From: an uncultured Bacteroidales bacterium
GTDB taxonomy: Bacteria > Bacteroidota > Bacteroidia > Bacteroidales > Bacteroidaceae
DNA length: 18,356 nt
Assembly (NCBI GenBank): GCA_902783615.1
Contig: CACZRQ010000282.1
Span: 1 to 18,356 of the forward strand
Direction: 5' to 3'
In this document: positions 7,582 through 14,250 of the stretch, piece by piece
Numbering within the stretch: the first letter of the stretch is position 1
Layout: each line of letters opens with the position of its first letter
Program-made: the position numbers and the translations under genes
The notes under the pieces: generated by a model
Databases searched by the model: none
Told to the model about the DNA's origin: nothing
The model's input: the letters and a program-made list of their open reading frames with translations, nothing else

Positions 7582-9190
7582 CGAAAACTTTACATTGATT
7601 GCCAAAACCTTCCAGGGATTGGAAGAGGTATTGGCGAAGGAGCTGACTGCTTTAGGAGCTGAGAACGTGGAGATTGGCAAGCGCATGGTGAGCTTTACAG
7701 GTGACAAGCGTATAATGTATCTCACCAACTTTTCCCTGCATACTGCCTTACGCATTCTCAAACCCATCAAACAGTTCGAGGCCAACAATGCCGATGAGGT
7801 TTACGAGGCAGTGAAAAGCCTGGCTTGGGAGGAATTCTTATCTTTTGACAAGACATTTGCCGTAGATGCCACCGTGCATAGCGAGGAGTTCCGTCATTCT
7901 ATGTATGTCAGCTATAAGGTAAAAGATGCCATCGCTGATTATTTCCGTGACAAAGAGGGTAAACGCCCCAGTGTCAGTGTAAAGAACCCTGATATCATGC
8001 TCAATATCCACATCAATGACAACCAATGCACCCTTTCGCTCGACTCTTCTGGCGAATCGCTGCACAGACGAGGCTATCGCTCTGAAACAGGCGAAGCTCC
8101 ATTGAATGAGGTGTTGGCAGCTGGATTGATCATGATGACTGGCTGGCAAGGTGATACCGACCTGATAGACCCAATGTGTGGATCTGGTACCATACCTATC
8201 GAAGCCGCATTGATTGCCAAGAATATGGCTCCAGGAATCTTCAGGACCCAAGGTTACGCCTTTGAACGTTGGCCTGACTTCGATGCAGAGTTGATGGAAT
8301 CAATCTACAATGATGAGTCGCAGGAACGTGAGTTTGAACACCATATCTATGCTTACGACAACAACCCTAAAATGGTTGCTACGGCTCGTGGGAACATCAA
8401 GCGGGCAGGTATGACACGTATCATTGACATCGAGATGAGAGATATCAAAGACTTCGTGCAACCTGCAGAGAAATCGGTGATGATTACCAACCCACCATAC
8501 GGTGAGAGAATTTCGTCTGACAATATTCTGGAACTGTATGCTACCATTGGCGAACGACTGAAGCATGCTTTTGTGGGGGGGCAAGCATGGGTGCTGAGTT
8601 ATCGCGAAGAATGTTTTGACCAAATTGGCTTGAAGCCTACCCGTAAGATTGCTGTGCTGAATGGCGAGTTGGAATGCTCATTCCGTGAATATGAGATTTT
8701 CGAGGGCAAATATGTACACTTCCGTGAAGCAGGTGAAGAACTGGATAAGAATAAAGATGAAAATTCAGATGAAAAGCCCAAAAAGCGATTCAATAAAGAC
8801 AAGTGGCTTACACCTGAAGAACATCGATTGGCTGAGCTGGAGCGCTACGAAAAAGCTGAGGCTAAGCGTAAACGCATAGAAGAGGAAAAGTTGCATCCTG
8901 AGCTGAAAGCGGAGCACGAAAGACAATTCCATAAAGAAAACGACAAAAAGTCTTTTGGTGACAAGAAACCTTTCAAAAAAGACGGCGAGGGCAAGTCATT
9001 CAGAAAAGACGGTGAACGTAAGCCTTTCCGAAAAGACGGAGAACGAAAACCTTTCAAAAAGGATGGCGACTCAAAACCTTTCCGTAAGGATGGCGGCAAG
9101 AAGTCGTTCGATAAGAAAGGCAGTGGAAAACCTCGCAAAGAATCTTATCCAGAACGGAAAAAGCGTGAACAGAAAGAGAAAGGGGAATGA
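7571..9190 (+). CDS. rlmL: RlmL-type 23S rRNA guanine-N2 methyltransferase (THUMP domain) with repetitive basic tail
   Basis: A SAM-dependent RNA methyltransferase of the COG0116 type, corresponding to the N-terminal half of E. coli RlmL, which makes m2G2445 in 23S rRNA; the RlmK half is absent. An N-terminal ferredoxin-like plus THUMP region (about 1-160) binds RNA. The Rossmann methyltransferase domain (about 165-385) contains HRRGYR (165-170), the SAM motif D200-PMCGSGT and the catalytic NPPYGER at 307-313. Residues 390-539 form a charged tail: a Glu/Lys-rich helical part, then six tandem 9-residue units of the type KPFRKDGER, ending in a Lys/Arg-rich stretch. The ATG lies inside the end of cysE and the stop is one base before the next start. 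The exact target base is inferred from homology. Older annotations call such proteins N6-adenine DNA methylases. Confidence 0.9.
   Translation: MQYNENFTLIAKTFQGLEEVLAKELTALGAENVEIGKRMVSFTGDKRIMYLTNFSLHTALRILKPIKQFEANNADEVYEAVKSLAWEEFLSFDKTFAVDATVHSEEFRHSMYVSYKVKDAIADYFRDKEGKRPSVSVKNPDIMLNIHINDNQCTLSLDSSGESLHRRGYRSETGEAPLNEVLAAGLIMMTGWQGDTDLIDPMCGSGTIPIEAALIAKNMAPGIFRTQGYAFERWPDFDAELMESIYNDESQEREFEHHIYAYDNNPKMVATARGNIKRAGMTRIIDIEMRDIKDFVQPAEKSVMITNPPYGERISSDNILELYATIGERLKHAFVGGQAWVLSYREECFDQIGLKPTRKIAVLNGELECSFREYEIFEGKYVHFREAGEELDKNKDENSDEKPKKRFNKDKWLTPEEHRLAELERYEKAEAKRKRIEEEKLHPELKAEHERQFHKENDKKSFGDKKPFKKDGEGKSFRKDGERKPFRKDGERKPFKKDGDSKPFRKDGGKKSFDKKGSGKPRKESYPERKKREQKEKGE
8966..9127 (+). 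repeat. Six 27-base (9-residue) tandem repeats in the rlmL tail
   Basis: Residues 466-519 of the RlmL-type protein form six in-register 9-residue units with consensus K-(P/S)-F-(K/R)-K-D-G-(E/D)-x. Units 1-5 are well kept; unit 6 (KSFDKKGSG) is degenerate, as is a partial unit before the first. The DNA copies are diverged at synonymous sites, so this is an old protein repeat rather than a recent DNA expansion. Confidence 0.9.
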
Positions 9191-9191
9191 T

Positions 9192-11405
9192 ATGATAGAA
9201 ATGATACATCGTGTTTGGAAAAAAATGGCAGTGCTTATGGCTGCTGCCTTGACAATGGGAAACCTTATGGCTCAAGAACTGAAGATGCCTACCCTGGACG
9301 ATTTGCTGCCAGGTGGTGAAACTTATCGCTATGCAGAGAATATCTACGGTCTGCAATGGTGGGGAGATGTGCTGGTAAAGCCAGACATAGACCGTATTTC
9401 TACTGTGGATCTGAAAAATGGAAAAGAAACCGTGCTCCTAACTGTGGAACAGGTGTCTGATTTATTGAAACAGAACGGAGTGGAAATGAACCTGCCCTCG
9501 CTTCAAAGTGTGCAATTGCTTTGGCCAGGCGAAACCAAGATGCTGATCCGCACACGTACGGATTACTTTGTTGTGGACTGGAAAAGCGGCAAAATGGTAA
9601 CCAAGCAATCAATGCCAAGAGGAGCAGCCAGTGCCGATTTCCATAGTGAAAGTGGCAACTTGGCTTATACCATAAAGAACAACCTCTATGTAAATGGCAA
9701 GCAACTGACAAACGAACCTGATGGCATTGTGGTGGGTCAGAGTGTACACCGTAATGAGTTCGGTATTAATAAAGGTACGTTCTGGAGTCCGAAAGGCAAC
9801 CTATTGGCTTTCTACCGTATGGACGAAAGTATGGTGACAGAGTATCCTCTGGTGGACATCGATGCCCGAGTGGGTGAGCTCACTCCTGTACGCTATCCGA
9901 TGGCTGGCATGACTTCTCATAAAGTAACTGTTGGAGTTTACAATGTGGCCACAGGCCAGACTCTTTACCTGGATTCAGGAGATCCCACAGACCGTTACTT
10001 TACCAATATCAGTTGGGCACCCGATGAAAAGACCATCTGGCTCGTAGAGCTGAATCGTGACCAAAATCACGCTAAGCTCTGCCAATATGATGCACAAACG
10101 GGCAAGCTGATGGGTGTGTTCTACGAAGAAGAAAATCCGAAATATGTAGAACCTGAGGATCCAATTGTGTTCTTGCCTTGGGACAATACCAAGTTTATCT
10201 ATATGAGCGAGCGTGATGGTTTCAAGCATCTTTATCTGATGGACACCCAGACAAAAGTTTATCCAGAGAAACGCAATGTGGCAGGTTCTACCTACAAAGA
10301 ATCGTTCAAAACTACCCAGCTGACAAAAGGCAACTGGCTGGTACAGGACATTTTGGGCTTCAACAACGCCAAGAAGGAGATTGTGTTTGCCTCTACAGAA
10401 GCATCTCCATTGCAGACCAATATCTATAAGGTGAATGTCAAAACTGGTGCGAAGACTACCCTGAATGGATATGAAGGTGTGCATAGGGCACAATTATCTG
10501 CTTCGGGCACTTACTTGATTGACAGTTACTCTACTCCTACAGAAGCTCGCAAGATTGATGTGTATGACACCACAGGGAAAGGTAAGGATAAAGCTATCAA
10601 CCTGTTGACTGCTGAGGATCCTTTGAAAGGCTTTGTTCTGCCACAGATTGAGACAGGAACAATCAAAGCTGCAGATGGCAAAACCGATCTTTATTATCGC
10701 ATCTGCAAGCCTGCTGATTTCGACCCCAATAAGAAATATCCTGCCATTGTTTATGTATATGGTGGCCCACATGCCCAGATGATACATAACGGATTACGTT
10801 ACGATGCCCGTGGTTGGGATCTCTATATGGCAAACAAGGGATACATCATGTTTACCGTTGATAACAGAGGTAGCGAAAACCGTGGATTCGAGTTTGAGAG
10901 TAGCACATTCCGTCACTTGGGTGTGGAAGAAAGCAAAGACCAAGTAAAAGGTGTGGAGTTCCTGAAATCCTTACCTTATGTAGATGCCACCCGCATCGGA
11001 GTGCATGGCTGGAGCTTTGGTGGCCACATGACCACTTCCCTGATGCTTCGCTATCCAGATATCTATAAGGTAGGCGTAGCTGGTGGTCCTGTCATCGACT
11101 GGGCTTTCTATGAAGTGATGTATGGTGAGCGTTATATGGATACTCCTCAAACAAACCCCGAAGGTTACAAAGAGACAAACCTGAGGAACTTGGCTGGCAA
11201 CCTGAAAGGACATTTGCTGATGATTCATGATTATCAGGATGAGACCTGTGTTCCACAACACACCTTGAGCTTCATCAAGGCCTGTGTGGATGCCCGCACT
11301 TATCCCGATTTGTTCATCTATCCAGGTCATCCACACAATGTATCAGGCCGTGACCGCATCCACCTGCATGAGAAAATCACCAGATATTTTGAAGATAATT
11401 TGTAA
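9192..11405 (+). CDS. ptpA: Prolyl tripeptidyl aminopeptidase (S9B, DPP IV family)
   Basis: A secreted serine peptidase that, by homology with Porphyromonas gingivalis PtpA, removes tripeptides with proline in third place from peptide N-termini, helping peptide use in the periplasm. The 737 residues comprise a signal peptide (cleavage near LMAQ-E at 28), a beta-propeller (about 40-470) and a C-terminal alpha/beta hydrolase. The triad is S608 in HGWSFGG, D683 in HDYQDE and H715 in HPHNVSG, each exactly five residues beyond the P. gingivalis S603/D678/H710 as I recall them. E641 (YEVMYGERY) corresponds to substrate-binding E636. The propeller has HRNEFGI with one Glu (E189) instead of the DPP IV double-Glu motif, favouring PtpA over DPP IV. 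Compared with PtpA there is an insert of about 17 residues around 354-376. The start 9192 lies one base after the rlmL stop. Confidence 0.88.
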   Translation: MIEMIHRVWKKMAVLMAAALTMGNLMAQELKMPTLDDLLPGGETYRYAENIYGLQWWGDVLVKPDIDRISTVDLKNGKETVLLTVEQVSDLLKQNGVEMNLPSLQSVQLLWPGETKMLIRTRTDYFVVDWKSGKMVTKQSMPRGAASADFHSESGNLAYTIKNNLYVNGKQLTNEPDGIVVGQSVHRNEFGINKGTFWSPKGNLLAFYRMDESMVTEYPLVDIDARVGELTPVRYPMAGMTSHKVTVGVYNVATGQTLYLDSGDPTDRYFTNISWAPDEKTIWLVELNRDQNHAKLCQYDAQTGKLMGVFYEEENPKYVEPEDPIVFLPWDNTKFIYMSERDGFKHLYLMDTQTKVYPEKRNVAGSTYKESFKTTQLTKGNWLVQDILGFNNAKKEIVFASTEASPLQTNIYKVNVKTGAKTTLNGYEGVHRAQLSASGTYLIDSYSTPTEARKIDVYDTTGKGKDKAINLLTAEDPLKGFVLPQIETGTIKAADGKTDLYYRICKPADFDPNKKYPAIVYVYGGPHAQMIHNGLRYDARGWDLYMANKGYIMFTVDNRGSENRGFEFESSTFRHLGVEESKDQVKGVEFLKSLPYVDATRIGVHGWSFGGHMTTSLMLRYPDIYKVGVAGGPVIDWAFYEVMYGERYMDTPQTNPEGYKETNLRNLAGNLKGHLLMIHDYQDETCVPQHTLSFIKACVDARTYPDLFIYPGHPHNVSGRDRIHLHEKITRYFEDNL

Positions 11406-11410
11406 GCATT

Positions 11411-12688
11411 ATGAAGATACTGTTATTAGGCTCGGGTGGCCGTGAACATGCGTTGGCATGGAAGATAGCCCAAAGCAAGAAAGTTGAGAAATTGTTCATT
11501 GCTCCTGGCAATGCAGGAACTACTCTGGTGGGTGAGAACGTGGCTATGAAAGCCTCCGATTTCCCTGCTATCCGTGCATTCGTGCTAAAGCATGACATCG
11601 ATATGGTAGTGGTGGGTCCGGAAGATCCATTGGTAGAAGGTATTTACGACTATTTGAAAGGAGATGCCGAAACAGCTCACATCGCAGTGATTGGTCCTAC
11701 TAAGGCTGGCGCACAACTAGAAGGCAGCAAGGAGTTTGCCAAAGGTTTCATGATGCGTCATAGCATTCCTACGGCTCGCTATATGAGTGTTACCTCAGCC
11801 AACTTAAACGAAGGATTACAATTCTTGTCTCAGCTTGAAGCCCCATACGTTTTGAAGGCTGATGGCCTCTGTGCAGGCAAAGGCGTATTGATTCTGCCCA
11901 CTTTGGAAGAAGCCGAGAAAGAGCTGAAAGAGATGTTGGGAGGAATGTTTGGCGATGCTAGTTCTACCGTTTTGATTGAGGAATTCCTTAGCGGTATTGA
12001 ATGTTCTGTGTTTGTGCTAACTGATGGTGAGCATTATAAAGTGTTACCTGTGGCCAAAGACTATAAACGCATAGGAGAAGGCGATAAGGGTCTCAATACA
12101 GGTGGTATGGGTAGCGTAACACCAGTACCTTTTGCTGATGAAGTGTTTATGGAAAAGGTTCGTACACGCATCATCGAGCCTACGGTGAATGGCTTGCGTG
12201 AGGAAGGCATTCTGTATAAAGGATTCATCTTCTTGGGACTTATCAATGTGAAAAATGATCCATACGTTATTGAATATAACTGCCGAATGGGTGATCCAGA
12301 AACTGAAAGTGTGATGCTGCGAATCAAGAGCGACCTGGTGGAACTGTTTGAAGGTGTGGAAGCTGGCAACCTCGACCAATATACCTTGGAACACGACCCT
12401 CGTTGTGCTGCTTGTGTAATGTTGGTGAGTGGAGGCTATCCTGAGAAATACCAGAAAGGCTTCGAGATTACTGGTTTGGAGATGGCTGCTGAAACAGGTA
12501 GCATTATCTTCCATGCAGGCACAACTTGTAAAGATGGCAAGACCGTAACGGCTGGTGGGCGTGTAATTGCTGTTTGCTCTTATGGCGAAACCCGCCAAGA
12601 GGCTCTGAAGCAGAGCTATTTTGCTGCCAGCATGATTGATTTTGAAGGGAAGTATAACCGTAGAGATATAGGTAAAGACCTTGGTTGA
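11411..12688 (+). CDS. purD: Phosphoribosylamine-glycine ligase (GAR synthetase)
   Basis: ATP-dependent joining of phosphoribosylamine and glycine to glycinamide ribonucleotide, the second step of purine synthesis in the cytoplasm. The 425 residues show the full-length ATP-grasp fold: N-terminal GSGGREHAL at 7-15, PGNAGT at 32-37, the ATP-binding KADGLCAGKGV at 149-159, the long signature DYKR-GEGDKGLNTGGMG at 217-234 and the metal-binding EYNCRMGDPET at 288-298. All are intact. It starts five bases after ptpA and its last eight bases overlap the next gene. No PurR box or purine riboswitch is seen upstream, so expression probably comes from the cysE promoter or an unseen internal one. Confidence 0.96.
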   Translation: MKILLLGSGGREHALAWKIAQSKKVEKLFIAPGNAGTTLVGENVAMKASDFPAIRAFVLKHDIDMVVVGPEDPLVEGIYDYLKGDAETAHIAVIGPTKAGAQLEGSKEFAKGFMMRHSIPTARYMSVTSANLNEGLQFLSQLEAPYVLKADGLCAGKGVLILPTLEEAEKELKEMLGGMFGDASSTVLIEEFLSGIECSVFVLTDGEHYKVLPVAKDYKRIGEGDKGLNTGGMGSVTPVPFADEVFMEKVRTRIIEPTVNGLREEGILYKGFIFLGLINVKNDPYVIEYNCRMGDPETESVMLRIKSDLVELFEGVEAGNLDQYTLEHDPRCAACVMLVSGGYPEKYQKGFEITGLEMAAETGSIIFHAGTTCKDGKTVTAGGRVIAVCSYGETRQEALKQSYFAASMIDFEGKYNRRDIGKDLG

Positions 12689-13613
12689 CCGATTTCAAAA
12701 AAAGGTAGTTACAAACCAGCTGACCCTGACAGCAGGTATCTTGATTTCAATCCTGTTATGGGCAGCTGGTTATATAATACAACCCATAGCAACACTATGG
12801 GAAACAATTGGTGCATACGCACTCTATGCCTTCATTGGCTACCTATTGATTGTCCTCAACAAATCATTTTCCATCATTCGTCTGCGAGCTTCCTTTCAGA
12901 CCGTCATCTTCATGCTGTTTGTAGGAGTAAGTCCGAAGATACACACCATCTATGCCGGAAATATAACAACATTATGCTTTCTGGCAGCTTTATACTTGTG
13001 TTTCAGAAGCTTCCAGTTGAAACGTACATCTGGATTCTTATTCCACGCATTTATGTTTTTGGGCTTCGGATGCATCCTAATACCTGTCATTGTATGGCTC
13101 ATTCCCTTCATCTGGTTTGCCTGCATCAAATTCAGGTCTTTAAACATCAAAAGTTTTATTGCTTCTGTTTTTGGATGGTCAATCCCTATAGGAGGCTATG
13201 CCATTTATCTGTATTTGAACAATCGGTGGAGTGAGTTTCTTTACAAAGCCATGATACCTGTTACTTTGAGAGATACCATATTGGACAATTACCAATTTCC
13301 AGCTGTTGTAACCCTTAGTTGTTTATTCATTGTGTTCTTTGTCAGTGCTACTCACGCCATTTTGAATTCATTGGACGAAAAGGTACAGGCTCGAGTATAT
13401 TTGAATCATATCATCATCACCACCAGCGCATTATTTGCTTTGATGTTCTTCTTCCCTGCAGATATCAGGTATTTAATTCCCATAACTCTGTTGGGTGTCA
13501 GCTTCTTATTCGGACATTTTGCCACGCTCACCCATAGCAAATGGTCGAATATCTTCTTCATTTTGGTATTGCTCTGCACAATTCCGATATTCATCATCAA
13601 CCTACTCTATTGA
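12681..13613 (+). CDS. Polytopic inner-membrane protein of unknown function, TTG start
   Basis: I do not recognise a named family. The 310 residues hold about nine or ten hydrophobic segments (roughly 13-30, 43-60, 72-86, 93-110, 118-147, 156-178, 206-228, 241-260, 263-281, 288-308), so it is an integral membrane protein. Short charged loops (IIRLRASFQ at 65-73, DEKVQAR at 232-238) carry the few polar residues and no transporter signature is obvious. The frame is closed by TAG at 12669-12671 and has no ATG before residue 78, so TTG at 12681, overlapping the purD stop by eight bases, is the only start that keeps the first membrane segments; GTG is not available. This implies translation coupled to purD. 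It ends two bases before the next membrane-protein gene. Confidence 0.8.
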   Translation: MVDRFQKKVVTNQLTLTAGILISILLWAAGYIIQPIATLWETIGAYALYAFIGYLLIVLNKSFSIIRLRASFQTVIFMLFVGVSPKIHTIYAGNITTLCFLAALYLCFRSFQLKRTSGFLFHAFMFLGFGCILIPVIVWLIPFIWFACIKFRSLNIKSFIASVFGWSIPIGGYAIYLYLNNRWSEFLYKAMIPVTLRDTILDNYQFPAVVTLSCLFIVFFVSATHAILNSLDEKVQARVYLNHIIITTSALFALMFFFPADIRYLIPITLLGVSFLFGHFATLTHSKWSNIFFILVLLCTIPIFIINLLY

Positions 13614-13615
13614 AT

Positions 13616-14068
13616 ATGGATGCTTTTGTTCAACTCATGACCGACTGGGGTTATATCGGTATGCTCCTAACAGCCTTCTTGGCAGGTAGCCTGATACCCT
13701 TCAGCTCTGAACTTGTACTCACAGGGTTGCTCTCATTAGGATTGAACCCTTTAGGCATCCTCATAGCTGCCACCATCGGTAACACTTTAGGCGGCATGAC
13801 CTGCTACTGGTTAGGCAGTTTGGGAAAGATGGAATGGATAGAGAAATACTTTCACATCAAGGAGAAGCATGTATTGAAGGCACAGAAATTTCTACAAGGC
13901 AAAGGTGCTTGGATGGCTTTCTTCGCCTTTCTTCCCTTTATTGGTGGACCCATTGCCGTTGCCTTAGGTCTCATGCGGAGCAACCTTCCCATTACCATTA
14001 TCGCCATGACTATAGGCAAAGCAGTAAGATACATTATCCTGATAGGCATCCTGCTCTCTATTTTCTAA
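13616..14068 (+). CDS. YqaA/DedA-family (VTT domain) small membrane protein
   Basis: A 150-residue integral membrane protein of the DedA-like superfamily, in size and pattern closest to YqaA (COG1238). Visible features are the N-terminal GYIGMLLTAFLAGSLIPF-SSE block with the acidic residue E32 after a proline, a Gly-rich N-T-L-G-G segment at 56-60, a basic cytoplasmic loop (KYFHIKEKHVLKAQKF) and a second re-entrant-like FLPFIGGPIAVALG at 105-118. DedA relatives flip lipid carriers such as undecaprenyl phosphate or act in membrane homeostasis; the role of YqaA itself is not established. The start ATG lies two bases after the upstream stop; a longer reading upstream is hydrophobic-free overlap inside the previous gene and is not used. 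It is the last gene of the operon. Confidence 0.88.
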   Translation: MDAFVQLMTDWGYIGMLLTAFLAGSLIPFSSELVLTGLLSLGLNPLGILIAATIGNTLGGMTCYWLGSLGKMEWIEKYFHIKEKHVLKAQKFLQGKGAWMAFFAFLPFIGGPIAVALGLMRSNLPITIIAMTIGKAVRYIILIGILLSIF

Positions 14069-14088
14069 GTGACTTTTGTTTCATCTTA

Positions 14089-14154
14089 TCCTCCCGTAGT
14101 AAGCGGACGATCTTCCCGTAGTAAGCAGGCCTTCTTCCCGTAGTAAGCGGGTTT
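14089..14154 (+). repeat. Three 22-base direct repeats after the operon
   Basis: Three head-to-tail units at 14089-14110, 14111-14132 and 14133-14154 share the core TCCCGTAGTAAGC followed by GG or AG; only a few bases at the ends differ. Each core is itself a short inverted repeat (CCCG or CCG, seven-base loop TAGTAAG, CGGG or CGG; weaker in unit 2). They lie in a 182-base gap between convergent genes. No match to a CRISPR layout, since there are no spacers. Confidence 0.85.
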
Positions 14155-14157
14155 TTT
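14137..14157 (+). terminator. Possible weak terminator of the cysE operon
   Basis: In the third repeat unit CCCG (14137-14140) pairs with CGGG (14148-14151) across a seven-base loop and is followed directly by six T. The stem is short, but the position after the last gene and the T run fit a rho-independent terminator for the plus-strand operon. Confidence 0.45.
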
Positions 14158-14188
14158 ACTTCAACTCGTGTCTGCTTGCTTCAAGCAA

Positions 14189-14233
14189 TAAAAAGGAATA
14201 GGGTGTGCACTTTGCGATGCACACCCTATTCCT
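14189..14233 (-). terminator. Strong terminator of the GH2-GH97 unit
   Basis: Sixteen bases at 14194-14209 pair perfectly with 14218-14233 around an eight-base loop. On the minus strand the stem is followed by TTTTT and TATTG, while on the plus strand no T run follows, so it is a minus-strand terminator. It lies 18 bases after the GH97 stop. Confidence 0.9.
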
Positions 14234-14250
14234 ATATCAGCCAAAACAGG

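Noticed and set aside
7838..8251. Long minus-strand frames within rlmL and other genes
   Set aside because: They lie wholly opposite well-supported genes, lack promoters and show no recognisable protein features.
8955..9191. Open frame running 79 codons upstream of ptpA, inside the rlmL tail, which could extend PtpA at its N-terminus
   Set aside because: It is the shifted reading of the 27-base repeats (a lack of stops follows from the repeat). The extension would hide the signal peptide that begins at 9192.
14089..14154. CRISPR array
   Set aside because: The three repeats are adjacent with no spacers and only 22 bases long; no cas genes are nearby.
14173..14192. Small hairpin TGCTTG-CTT-CAAGCA before the GH97 terminator
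   Set aside because: Six pairs with a three-base loop and a weak A/T context; likely chance, or a minor part of the terminator region.
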